Origin: Cytobacillus praedii
GTDB taxonomy: Bacteria > Bacillota > Bacilli > Bacillales > Cytobacillaceae
Assembly (NCBI RefSeq): GCF_001439605.1
Contig: NZ_LMBX01000003.1
Location: forward strand, 294,276-358,275
DNA: 64,000 nucleotides
Direction of reading: 5' to 3'
Part shown: positions 56,319 to 64,000 of the stretch, one piece after another
Layout of the letters: each line of letters starts with the position of its first letter
Position numbering within the stretch: position 1 is the first letter of the stretch
The notes under the pieces: generated by a model
What the model saw: only the letters and a program-made list of their open reading frames with translations
What the model was told of the DNA's origin: nothing
Databases searched by the model: none
Translations under genes and position numbers: made by a program

Positions 56319-57608
56319 ATGTTTGTCGATCAGGTCAAAATTTATATTAAAGGCGGAGATGGAGGCAATGGAATGGTAGCCTTCCGCCGTGAAAAATATG
56401 TACCAAATGGAGGACCCGCTGGCGGGGACGGAGGTAAAGGTGCGGATGTCGTTTTTGAAGTAAATGAAGGCTTAAGAACGTTAATGGATTTCCGCTATCA
56501 GCGTCATTTTAAAGCCCCTCGCGGGGAGCATGGGATGTCTAAAAACATGCATGGCAAAAATTCAAAAGATATGATTGTTAAAGTTCCGCCTGGTACGGTA
56601 GTTACTGATGCGGAAACCCATGAAGTGATTGCCGATCTTGTTGAGCATGGCCAAAGAGCAGTTATCGCTAAAGGCGGCCGTGGCGGCAGAGGAAACACAA
56701 GATTTGCCACGCCAGCAAATCCAGCACCAGAATTGTCGGAACATGGGGAGCCAGGTGTTGAAAGAGAAGTTATTCTTGAACTGAAGCTTTTGGCTGATGC
56801 AGGGCTAGTAGGTTTCCCGAGTGTTGGAAAATCAACGCTTTTATCTGTTGTCTCTTCGGCAAGACCAAAAATTGCTGAATATCATTTCACGACTATTGCG
56901 CCAAATTTAGGAATGGTTGAAACAGAAGATGGCCGGAGCTTTGTTTTGGCAGACTTGCCAGGTTTAATTGAGGGGGCTCACTCAGGAGTAGGATTAGGTC
57001 ATCAGTTTTTAAGACATATTGAACGTACAAGGGTAATTGTTCATGTAATCGATATGGCAGCAATCGAAGGCAGAGATCCATACGAGGATTATCTAACGAT
57101 TAATAAAGAATTGAAAGAGTATAACCTGCGACTGACAGAAAGACCGCAAGTGATTGTCGCGAATAAAATGGAAATGCCTGGTGCGGAAGAGAATTTAGAG
57201 AAATTTAAAGAGCAGCTGGAAGAAGATTATCCTATTTTTCCAATATCAGCGGTTACACGTCAAGGTTTAAGGGATTTATTGTTTGCAATTGCTAATAAAA
57301 TTGAAGAAACTCCTGAATTCCCGCTCATCCAAGAGGAAGAAGAAACAGGTGTTCATCGTGTCCTTTATAAGCACGAAGCAGAACAGACAGAATTTGTCAT
57401 CACTAGAGATTCCGCTGGAGACTTCATTGTTTCAGGGGATGCGATTGAAAAGCTCTTTAAGATGACAGATTTCTCAAGAGATGAATCGGTTAGACGTTTT
57501 GCCAGACAGCTTCGCGGGATGGGTGTTGATGATGCACTTCGTCAAAAAGGGGCAAAAGACGGCGACATCGTCAAGCTGCTTGATTATGAATTCGAGTTTA
57601 TTGAGTAA
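56319..57608 (+). CDS. obgE: GTPase ObgE/CgtA
   Basis: Essential ribosome-assembly and stress-linked GTPase (429 aa). The glycine-rich Obg fold (1-158) has long GG-containing loops. The G domain follows with [10 protein letters not shown] (about 165-174), DLPGLIEGA and NKMEMP. The C-terminal OCT domain (about 345-429) is present. GGCAGGAGG precedes the ATG. In B. subtilis Obg is needed for sporulation initiation, in line with co-transcription with spo0B. Confidence 0.97.
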   Translation: MFVDQVKIYIKGGDGGNGMVAFRREKYVPNGGPAGGDGGKGADVVFEVNEGLRTLMDFRYQRHFKAPRGEHGMSKNMHGKNSKDMIVKVPPGTVVTDAETHEVIADLVEHGQRAVIAKGGRGGRGNTRFATPANPAPELSEHGEPGVEREVILELKLLADAGLVGFPSVGKSTLLSVVSSARPKIAEYHFTTIAPNLGMVETEDGRSFVLADLPGLIEGAHSGVGLGHQFLRHIERTRVIVHVIDMAAIEGRDPYEDYLTINKELKEYNLRLTERPQVIVANKMEMPGAEENLEKFKEQLEEDYPIFPISAVTRQGLRDLLFAIANKIEETPEFPLIQEEEETGVHRVLYKHEAEQTEFVITRDSAGDFIVSGDAIEKLFKMTDFSRDESVRRFARQLRGMGVDDALRQKGAKDGDIVKLLDYEFEFIE

Positions 57609-57634
57609 CCACTAGGGGCAGGTGGAGTGGAGAA

Positions 57635-58090
57635 ATGAGACATGAGAAACTGGATAAAAAATTTTTCTTAGTCCGAGAAGATGTTTTACCAGAAGCAATG
57701 AAAAAAACATTAGATGCGAAAGAAATGATTGAAAGAGGAAAAGCGGAATCTGTTTGGGATGCAGCTCAAAAGGTAGATTTAAGCCGCAGTGCTTTTTATA
57801 AATATAGAGATACCGTTTTTCCTTTTCATACGGTCGTTAAAGAACGCTTAATCACATTGTTTTTTTATTTAGAAGATCGGTCAGGTACATTATCTCATTT
57901 ATTAGGGGAAGTAGCATCTTCAGGCTGCAATGTGCTAACCATCCATCAAACGATACCGCTTATGGGAAGGGCAAACGTCACGCTTTCCTTAAATACAGCA
58001 GGAATGCAAATTGAAATTGAAGAGTTATTAATACGGCTAAGAAAATTAGAGTTTGTTGAAAGAGTAGAGGTGCTTGGTTCAGGTGCATGA
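57635..58090 (+). CDS. pheB: ACT domain protein PheB
   Basis: A 151-aa protein with an N-terminal helical region containing a possible helix-turn-helix ([18 protein letters not shown], about 42-59) and a C-terminal ACT domain (about 72-148) of the aromatic amino-acid type. It occurs between obg and pheA in B. subtilis. The biochemical role is not established. Confidence 0.9.
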   Translation: MRHEKLDKKFFLVREDVLPEAMKKTLDAKEMIERGKAESVWDAAQKVDLSRSAFYKYRDTVFPFHTVVKERLITLFFYLEDRSGTLSHLLGEVASSGCNVLTIHQTIPLMGRANVTLSLNTAGMQIEIEELLIRLRKLEFVERVEVLGSGA

Positions 58091-58124
58091 TTGATCGTGC
58101 CCTGTGCCCATCACCTTTTTTTAT

Positions 58125-58152
58125 TTTTACTTATGTCATGTAAAGTGGTAAA
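58125..58152 (+). promoter_or_regulatory. Candidate promoter of pheA
   Basis: TTACTT, a 16-bp spacer and TAAAGT preceded by TGG, within 58119-58155 and about 50 bp upstream of pheA. Both boxes are weak; the extended TG is the best support. Confidence 0.35.
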
Positions 58153-58203
58153 GTGTTAGTAATCAATTATACATATCGTGCTAGTTAAGGGAGAGAAGAT
58201 ACT

Positions 58204-59085
58204 GTGAAAATAGGTTTTTTAGGTCCGAAAGCAACTTTTACAGACATTGCCGTTCGTGAAATGTTTCCTAAAGAAGAATCTGTTCCATATGCAACGATTC
58301 CAGATTGTTTTGATGCATTGAGCGAAGATGAAATTGAACTAGCAGTTGTCCCTTTAGAGAATGCCCTTGAAGGGTCCGTAAATATTACACTCGATTATTT
58401 AGTTCATGAAGTGGATTTGCCGATTATAGCAGAGCTTACTTGTCCCATTCGCCAGCATTTTATGGTACATCCAGAAAATTTGGACAGCTGGAAGGAGACT
58501 GAAAGGATTTACAGCCACTCCCATGCTATTGCACAATGCCATAAGTTTTTACATAAAGAATTGAAAGGAATTCCTTATACGAACACCACCTCAACTGCAG
58601 CAGCAGCACAATTCATTAAGGAACATCCGGATATGAAGGCTGGAGCGATTGCAAATGAGCTAGCAGCAAAGGAATATGGACTTTCGATTGTTCGGAAAGA
58701 TGTGCATGATATTCATTATAATCATACGAGGTTTATTGTCCTTTCGAAAAATGAGATGCCATTAAGTGAAGATGGTTCTAGCTTTAAAGGATACAAGACA
58801 ACCGTAATGATCACATTGCCATCTGATCGTGCAGGTGCACTTCACCAAGTTTTATCCGCATTTGCCTGGAGAAGATTGAATCTTTCAAAAATAGAATCCA
58901 GGCCGATGAAAACAGGGCTAGGTAATTATTTTTTTATCATAGATATCGATATGAAACAAGATGAAGTATTAATTCCAGGAGTTGTTGCGGAGTTAGAGGC
59001 ACTTGATTGTAAAGTAAAGATTTTAGGGAGCTATCCTTATTATCAGCTAGGTTTAGAGATTTCTAAACTGAATACTTACCTGTAA
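58204..59085 (+). CDS. pheA: Prephenate dehydratase
   Basis: Converts prephenate to phenylpyruvate in phenylalanine synthesis (293 aa). The catalytic domain (1-180) has NTTSTAAAAQF and NHTRFIVL, with the essential Thr in the TRF triplet. The C-terminal ACT domain (about 200-280) has GALHQVLSAFAWR and ESRP for phenylalanine feedback binding. The start is GTG 58204, with AAGGGAGAG upstream. No chorismate mutase domain is fused, as in other Bacilli. Confidence 0.97.
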   Translation: MKIGFLGPKATFTDIAVREMFPKEESVPYATIPDCFDALSEDEIELAVVPLENALEGSVNITLDYLVHEVDLPIIAELTCPIRQHFMVHPENLDSWKETERIYSHSHAIAQCHKFLHKELKGIPYTNTTSTAAAAQFIKEHPDMKAGAIANELAAKEYGLSIVRKDVHDIHYNHTRFIVLSKNEMPLSEDGSSFKGYKTTVMITLPSDRAGALHQVLSAFAWRRLNLSKIESRPMKTGLGNYFFIIDIDMKQDEVLIPGVVAELEALDCKVKILGSYPYYQLGLEISKLNTYL

Positions 59086-59089
59086 ATAG

Positions 59090-59121
59090 AAAAAGGAGCA
59101 CAAATGGGTGTGCTCCTTTTT
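59090..59121. terminator. Bidirectional terminator of pheA and niaR
   Basis: A 13-bp perfect stem (AAAAAGGAGCACA with TGTGCTCCTTTTT) with A-rich and T-rich flanks, serving both convergent genes. Confidence 0.88.
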
Positions 59122-59124
59122 CAT

Positions 59125-59664
59125 TTACTCCACTAAAAGGTTTGCAAGCTTTAATGCTTTTTCCGCTTCATCCAGCTTTTCTTTCGTTGCTGCTGAAATG
59201 GTATGAAGATGAATGCCGCCAGTAAGCTCAGATAAATAGGAGGCATTCGTTGATTTAATTTTTTCCATAAATTGACTGACTTCTTTTCGACTAGAAACCA
59301 TAACAGAAGCGGTTAAATCGCCATAGACTGGATGCTCAATGCGGACATCCTTTACCGTTACTCCATAATCGACAAGTAAATTTAGCTCTTCCTCTGTTCT
59401 TTCAGGAGAATGGTTACTTGCAATGATGCGCTCTACCATAGGGGCTTGGCTGCCATTTTGAATTAAAAACATATAGCCTTGGCTTGTGGCTATAATTGGT
59501 TCCCCCTTTGCTTTTAAAAGGGTAATATCACCGACAATGACTTGTCTGCTTACATTTGTAATCGCTGCAAGCTCACTGCCTGTTATCGGCTCGCCCTTAT
59601 CCTTCAAAAGCTGAAGCAGCATCTCTCTTCTCTCTTCACCGAGCACCTTTCGTTGATTCTTCAT
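59125..59664 (-). CDS. niaR: Niacin-responsive transcriptional repressor NiaR (YrxA)
   Basis: Repressor of NAD synthesis genes (179 aa). The N-terminal winged helix (about 8-60, ELAAITNVSRQVIVGDITLL) binds DNA. The C-terminal 3H domain has conserved His residues in EHPVYG and GGIHLHTI, which bind metal and nicotinate. ATG 59664 has GAGGGAG upstream. It is second in the nifS-niaR operon, divergent from nadBCA, with its likely operator in the shared promoter region. Confidence 0.95.
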   Translation of the reverse strand: MKNQRKVLGEERREMLLQLLKDKGEPITGSELAAITNVSRQVIVGDITLLKAKGEPIIATSQGYMFLIQNGSQAPMVERIIASNHSPERTEEELNLLVDYGVTVKDVRIEHPVYGDLTASVMVSSRKEVSQFMEKIKSTNASYLSELTGGIHLHTISAATKEKLDEAEKALKLANLLVE

Positions 59665-59731
59665 TATATAAACTCCCTCACATCCCAATAATAACTAATT
59701 TTATCATAATTATGGGCTGAAATTAACTGAA

Positions 59732-60874
59732 TTAGCTTTGGCATGTATCTTGAACAATTTTAACAATTAAATTACCCAGCAATTGTACGTCATTTACTGT
59801 CGTTTCCCAGCCAAATGAAATTCGAATGAATTCTTTTGCACTTTTTCCTGTAATTCCTAGTGCCTCCATTGTTTTCGATGGAAGCTGCATCCCAGTCTGG
59901 CAAGCACTTCCTGTCGAGATGGCAAATCCATAGCGATTACATTCAAGCATGAGTAATTGTCCTTCGATTCCCTTTATTCTCATGCCTATTGTAGAGGGGA
60001 GCTGTTCTGATGCATCAGCATGATATACAATATAATGCTTCCTTATCGGCTCTAGTACTTGAAGAAACGCGCCTCTTAGACGTAAATAATGTGAATGATG
60101 ATCATTAAGATACTTGCCTGCCTTTTGTGCCGCAACGGTCATTGCCGCAATTGCAGGTACATTTACAGTACCAGGTCTAAATCCTTTCTCATGTGTTGTT
60201 GCCGGGTAATATCCCTGCCAGTTTAAGCGGGGATGAATATAAACGGCCCCAATTCCTTTCGGGCCATAGAATTTATGTCCGGAAATAGATATGCTGTCAG
60301 CCACTTGCGCAACCTGTTTTATATCTGTTTTTCCGAAAGTGTGAATACAATCACTATGGAAAAGAATTTGATTTTCTATACATAGCCTGCCAATTTTCTC
60401 AAGAGGCTGTAATGTGCCAATTTCAGGGTTTCCATGCTGGATACTAATTAATATGGTATCCTTTCTAATTGCATTTTTTACTTCATCAATGTCAATCTGT
60501 CCTGCTGGATTCAGCGGGAGAACGGTAACCTCATACAGATGCTCCTTTATTAATTTTTTCATTATGCTTGTGATGGATGAATGCTCTGCCATGCTGGTTA
60601 TAATATGCTTCCCTGTTTTTAAATTGGTAGATAAGAGCGATTGGATCGCAAGAAAATTACTTTCAGAACCCCCGCTTGTAAAATAAATCCCTTCTTTCTG
60701 TACTCCTAATAATTGTGCCATTTCACTGCGGCAGTTTTCCAATAGCTCTTTTGCTTGACCGCCTGTATCATGAAGACTGCTTGTATTGCCGTAATATTCA
60801 GTTGCAGCTTTTATATATATTTCTGCCGCCTCACGATCAAGTGGGCATGTAGCAGCATAATCAAAATATTTCAA
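59732..60874 (-). CDS. nifS: Cysteine desulfurase, NifS/NadS type
   Basis: PLP enzyme (380 aa) that in Bacilli supplies sulfur for the [4Fe-4S] cluster of NadA. The PLP Lys is in SGHKFYGPKGIG, and the catalytic Cys loop lies near 315-322 (STGSACQTG). The start is taken as TTG 60874, giving MKYFDYAATCPLD, with AGGGTGGT 7 bp upstream; a GTG at 60886 overlaps that signal. It is divergent from nadB. Confidence 0.93.
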   Translation of the reverse strand: MKYFDYAATCPLDREAAEIYIKAATEYYGNTSSLHDTGGQAKELLENCRSEMAQLLGVQKEGIYFTSGGSESNFLAIQSLLSTNLKTGKHIITSMAEHSSITSIMKKLIKEHLYEVTVLPLNPAGQIDIDEVKNAIRKDTILISIQHGNPEIGTLQPLEKIGRLCIENQILFHSDCIHTFGKTDIKQVAQVADSISISGHKFYGPKGIGAVYIHPRLNWQGYYPATTHEKGFRPGTVNVPAIAAMTVAAQKAGKYLNDHHSHYLRLRGAFLQVLEPIRKHYIVYHADASEQLPSTIGMRIKGIEGQLLMLECNRYGFAISTGSACQTGMQLPSKTMEALGITGKSAKEFIRISFGWETTVNDVQLLGNLIVKIVQDTCQS

Positions 60875-60963
60875 TTGAAACACCACCCTAAAAAATAGTT
60901 TATTGAAAAGTTTAGTAATCTTTTAAAAGTACTTGTCATAAGTTTAAAACTATGTAAATATAA

Positions 60964-60975
60964 GTGTCAAGACAC
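60964..60975. promoter_or_regulatory. NiaR operator between nifS and nadB
   Basis: A perfect palindrome GTGTCAAGACAC, the core of known NiaR sites (TGTCTTGACA or its complement). It lies 24 bp before nadB. On the minus strand it contains TTGACA, which can act as -35 of nifS with TAAACT 18 bp on, so binding would block nifS and nadB together. TTGTCA (60933-60938) is a possible nadB -35. Confidence 0.82.
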
Positions 60976-60998
60976 CTGTAATGAACAGGAGGGGGAAA

Positions 60999-62582
60999 AT
61001 GAAACAGGCTAATGTCATCATTATCGGCAGTGGGATTGCGTCATTGCAATTAGCAAATAGCCTTCGCCATGATTTAAATGTGATAGTTCTCACAAAATCG
61101 AAAATTAGTAAAAGCAATTCTAATCTAGCTCAGGGTGGAATTGCAGCGGCGATTGGAGAAAAGGATGATCCTAAAAAACATTTTATCGATACACTTGAAG
61201 CTGGGAGGCACCATAATGATCCGAACATAGTTCGTGAACTAACAAGGCAAGCTCCTTCTCTGATACAAGAATTAAATGAAAAAGGCTGTTCTTTTGATAA
61301 GGATGTAAATGGAGATTTATTACTTGGGATGGAAGGGGCGCATTCTGAACATAGAATCGTACATGGAGGCGGGGATGCCACAGGACGAACAATTATTCAA
61401 TTTATGACTTCGAATATGAATCAGAATATCAAAATCATAGAAAATATTTTTGTGTATGAACTACTAATGGATGAATGCAGTAACCGATGCATTGGAGCGA
61501 AAGGTAAATATTCAAATGGGAAAGTAGATCATTTTTTTGCCGAACATATTGTTATCGCAACTGGTGGATGTGGACAGCTGTACAGCTATACTTCAAATGC
61601 AGAAACGGCTGTTGGAGATGGAATTGCACTTGCTTATCGAGTTGGGGCAGAAATAACAGACATGGAATTTATTCAGTTTCACCCTACTCTTCTTTATACA
61701 GAGGGGAAAGCGGTTGGATTAGTTTCTGAAGCAGTAAGAGGTGAGGGTGCCCGTTTGATAACAAAGGAAGGACTCCCGATTATGGACGGGATACATCCAC
61801 TCCGTGATCTTGCCCCAAGACATATCGTATCTCAAACCATATTTAGCTATATAAAAAAGGGAAAGCCAATCTTCCTAGATATTTCAGAAGTAGATCATTT
61901 TGTTAATCGCTTTCCAACAATCACAAATTTGTGCGAACAATATGGAATTGATCTAAAGAAAGGCATCATCCCAGTTGTGCCAGGAAGTCATTTTTTAATG
62001 GGTGGAATTAAAATAGATTTAAATGGCCGAAGCAGTGTGAAAGGATTGTACGCGATTGGGGAAGCCGCCTGTTCAGGGGTGCATGGCGCGAATCGGCTGG
62101 CAAGCAATTCACTGCTTGAAGGATTGTTTTTCGGGAAAAGGCTAGCTGAAAAAATAAATACTCAATCGATAAATCAATCATTTGATCCTGCTATATCTGA
62201 AAGTAATGGATGCCATATAAATGATCCATTGCCATCGATTAAGGAGATTCAGGCTTCGATGATGGAGCATGCTGGAATTATTCGTACGAAGGAAGGATTA
62301 ATGAAGCAGAAATCATGGCTAGAAAGCTTTGAAATAGAAAACTGGATAGAAAGAAAACTTGATCACTTAACAAATGAAGAATTAATTCAAGTTTTTATGA
62401 TGATTACTTCATGGCTAATTACAGACTCGGCCTTAGTACGAACCGAAAGCCGAGGAGGGCATTTTCGCCAGGACTATCCAAGTGAAAATGATCACAAGTG
62501 GGTAAGGAAACAAATTATTCATTGTAAAAAAACAATAAAGGAGGATAAATATGAACGAATTAAAGCTGCGCTTGCAACTTGA
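60999..62582 (+). CDS. nadB: L-aspartate oxidase
   Basis: FAD enzyme (527 aa) that makes iminoaspartate for quinolinate synthesis. The N-terminal dinucleotide motif IIGSGIASLQLA (about 7-18) is present. The succinate dehydrogenase-like motif (SNLAQGGIAAAIG, about 42-54), HGGGDATGR and the catalytic Arg region (GANRLASNSLLEGL) are intact. ATG 60999 has AGGAGGGGG upstream; an ATG at 60981 lies before it. It overlaps nadC by 32 bp. Confidence 0.96.
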   Translation: MKQANVIIIGSGIASLQLANSLRHDLNVIVLTKSKISKSNSNLAQGGIAAAIGEKDDPKKHFIDTLEAGRHHNDPNIVRELTRQAPSLIQELNEKGCSFDKDVNGDLLLGMEGAHSEHRIVHGGGDATGRTIIQFMTSNMNQNIKIIENIFVYELLMDECSNRCIGAKGKYSNGKVDHFFAEHIVIATGGCGQLYSYTSNAETAVGDGIALAYRVGAEITDMEFIQFHPTLLYTEGKAVGLVSEAVRGEGARLITKEGLPIMDGIHPLRDLAPRHIVSQTIFSYIKKGKPIFLDISEVDHFVNRFPTITNLCEQYGIDLKKGIIPVVPGSHFLMGGIKIDLNGRSSVKGLYAIGEAACSGVHGANRLASNSLLEGLFFGKRLAEKINTQSINQSFDPAISESNGCHINDPLPSIKEIQASMMEHAGIIRTKEGLMKQKSWLESFEIENWIERKLDHLTNEELIQVFMMITSWLITDSALVRTESRGGHFRQDYPSENDHKWVRKQIIHCKKTIKEDKYERIKAALAT

Positions 62583-63408
62583 GCAATTTTTTTTAGAGGA
62601 TATTGGAGACTGTGATATAACCAGTGAACAAATATTTGGCAAGGAACAGAAGGGGGAAATTATTTTTCTAGCAAAAGCAAATGGAATTTTTTGCGGGGAA
62701 GATGTTATTCGGACGGGATTTGCTCTCCTTGACCAAGAGATTAAAACAGAACTAAGAGTAAAGGATGGAGATCCCGTTGAAAATGGGCAAATACTTGCAG
62801 ATGCTAAAGGGAGAGTAGCTCATTTATTAAGAGGAGAGCGTGTCATATTAAATCTCATTCAACGATTGAGCGGGATTGCTACCAAAACTCGAGAAGCGAT
62901 TTCTGTTTTAGATAGTTCACATACGAAAATTTGTGATACAAGAAAGACAACTCCAGGATTAAGAATGCTGGAAAAGTATGCGGTTCGATGTGGGGGCGGG
63001 CATAATCATCGTTTTGGCCTTTATGATGGTGTCATGATAAAGGACAACCATATTTCCTTTTCTGGTTCAATTACGGAAGCTGTTAAAGCTGTCCAAAAAA
63101 CGATTGGGCATATGGTGAAAATTGAGGTGGAGATCGAATCAGAGGAACAATTGCTTGAAGCAATTGCAGCAAAAGCAGATGTAATCATGTTCGATAATAG
63201 ACTCCCAGGTGAAATTAAAGAATGGATTTCATCTGTTCCAGAAGGGATTATTACCGAAGCATCAGGGGGAATCACACTTGAAAATATCGCCGAGTATAAA
63301 GACACAGGAGTTGATTACATTTCGCTTGGTTTTTTAACCCATTCGGTCGAGGCATTGGATATAAGTGTGAAAGTAGTGATTGAAGATGAAGTGCTCGACA
63401 AATTCTAA
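62551..63408 (+). CDS. nadC: Nicotinate-nucleotide pyrophosphorylase (quinolinate phosphoribosyltransferase)
   Basis: Converts quinolinate and PRPP to nicotinate mononucleotide (285 aa). Visible motifs are NLIQRLSGIAT (about 106-116), TRKTTPGLR (about 131-139), KDNHIS (about 165) and FDNRLPGEI. It starts inside nadB with AAGGAGG. The last codons (VLDKF) begin a 21-bp repeat that continues after the stop up to nadA. Confidence 0.96.
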   Translation: MNELKLRLQLEQFFLEDIGDCDITSEQIFGKEQKGEIIFLAKANGIFCGEDVIRTGFALLDQEIKTELRVKDGDPVENGQILADAKGRVAHLLRGERVILNLIQRLSGIATKTREAISVLDSSHTKICDTRKTTPGLRMLEKYAVRCGGGHNHRFGLYDGVMIKDNHISFSGSITEAVKAVQKTIGHMVKIEVEIESEEQLLEAIAAKADVIMFDNRLPGEIKEWISSVPEGIITEASGGITLENIAEYKDTGVDYISLGFLTHSVEALDISVKVVIEDEVLDKF

Positions 63409-63497
63409 AAGTTGCTTGATAAATTAAAAATTGTGCTAGATAAAATCCAATTATTACTAGATAAATGTGTAATAGTGCTCGATAAATCAATTTTTAT
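63393..63497 (+). repeat. Five 21-bp tandem repeats between nadC and nadA
   Basis: Copies start at 63393, 63414, 63435, 63456 and 63477, spaced exactly 21 bp. Each begins with a variant of GCTNGATAAAT; the rest of the unit is variable and AT-rich. The first copy contains the end of nadC and its TAA stop (63406-63408). In the nadC frame each unit reads LDKxxxx. Confidence 0.9.
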
Positions 63498-63516
63498 CAA
63501 CGAGGGGATCAAAGAT

Positions 63517-64000
63517 ATGAATATTTTTCAAACAGTAGATCGTCATTCAAGTGTTCTTCCGGAAATTTATCGAAATATGACAGTATCCGAGCTAGAAGAT
63601 AGAGTAAAGGCTATAAAAAATAAGCTAGGCAGCAAATTATTTATTCCCTGCCATCATTATCAAAAGGATGAGGTGGTTCAGTTTGCAGATGCAACAGGTG
63701 ATTCGTTAAAGCTGGCACAGCTGGCAGAAGTAAATCGGGAAGCCGAGCATATTATCTTTTGTGGTGTCCATTTTATGGCTGAAACAGCGGATATTTTGAC
63801 AACAAAAAACCAAAAGGTTTATTTACCGGATATGCGTGCAGGCTGTTCCATGGCTGATATGGCAGATATGTTTCAAACAGAACGAGCGTGGGATAAGCTT
63901 GGGAAGCTATTTGGAAAGACGATCCTCCCATTAACATATGTGAACTCAACGGCAGCCATTAAATCATTTGTTGGGCAGCATGGTGGTGCGACCGTTACCT
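63517..64000 (+). CDS. nadA: Quinolinate synthase A, truncated by the window end
   Basis: [4Fe-4S] enzyme that condenses iminoaspartate with dihydroxyacetone phosphate. The first 161 codons are visible, with the N-terminal domain motifs [15 protein letters not shown] (about 49-63), a first cluster-ligand Cys candidate in [10 protein letters not shown] near 114, and [11 protein letters not shown] near 147-157. GAGGGGAT precedes the ATG. Its frame is the same as that of nadC, with a single stop between. NifS, divergent from nadB, should supply its cluster. Confidence 0.94.
   Translation, partial: MNIFQTVDRHSSVLPEIYRNMTVSELEDRVKAIKNKLGSKLFIPCHHYQKDEVVQFADATGDSLKLAQLAEVNREAEHIIFCGVHFMAETADILTTKNQKVYLPDMRAGCSMADMADMFQTERAWDKLGKLFGKTILPLTYVNSTAAIKSFVGQHGGATVT

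Noticed and set aside
63393-63497. Tandem repeats as a possible CRISPR array
   Set aside because: The repeat core is only about 11 bp with 10-bp intervals at fixed 21-bp spacing, no cas genes are nearby, and the first copy is inside nadC.

Overview
The window is a chromosomal block from a low-GC, endospore-forming Gram-positive bacterium of the Bacillaceae. Gene content and order (leuCD-ysoA-tig-clpX-lonB-lonA-engB-hemAXCDBL-spoVID-ysxE-valS-folC-[pilus]-spoIIB-maf-radC-mreBCD-minCD-spoIVFAB-rng-rplU-prp-rpmA-spo0B-obgE-pheBA-niaR/nifS/nadBCA) follow the Bacillus subtilis arrangement closely. Sporulation genes (lonB, spoVID, ysxE, spoIIB, spoIVFA/FB, spo0B) and recognisable forespore or mother-cell type promoters show an endospore former. 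Species is not resolved.

Layout. 1-2.3 kb: leucine synthesis (leuC, leuD), with no leuB immediately upstream. 2.4-11.9 kb: protein folding and ATP-dependent proteolysis (ysoA-like TPR protein, trigger factor, ClpX, LonB, LonA) and the ribosome-assembly GTPase EngB. 12.0-14.3 kb: a polar amino-acid ABC importer. 15.1-21.4 kb: the haem operon from glutamyl-tRNA to uroporphyrinogen III. 21.6-24.4 kb: spore coat genes and a small membrane protein. 24.5-28.9 kb: T-box controlled valS, then folC. 29.0-43.6 kb: a GGDEF protein and a complete Gram-positive type IV pilus locus (pilB, pilT, pilC, major pilin, pilD, pilM, pilN, pilO), with two uncharacterised accessory membrane proteins at its head and a divergent minor-pilin operon. 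43.7-50.9 kb: spoIIB, maf, radC, mreBCD, minCD (cell shape and septum placement). 51.3-58.1 kb: spoIVFAB, RNase G, ribosomal proteins L21 and L27 with the protease Prp, spo0B, obgE. 57.6-59.1 kb: pheB and pheA. 59.1-64.0 kb: NAD synthesis (nifS-niaR divergent from nadB-nadC-nadA; nadA runs off the end).

The accessory part is the pilus locus. It sits between folC and spoIIB, where B. subtilis has only the prepilin peptidase gene comC. Unusual parts are a PilO with a C-terminal LysM domain, a minor-pilin-like protein without Glu5 that carries a predicted beta-solenoid, a VanW/G5-like surface protein, an acidic membrane protein, and a GGDEF protein next to the locus.

Non-coding structure is rich: two arrays of ~122-bp palindromic repeats whose stems covary, a structured leader with a terminator before minC, an exact 21-bp tandem repeat between nadC and nadA that leaves the two genes in one frame apart from a single stop codon, a valS T-box with a GTC specifier, the L21 leader, a NiaR operator, and well-matched sigF and sigE type promoters. 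No tRNA, rRNA, CRISPR array, intact insertion sequence or prophage was seen.
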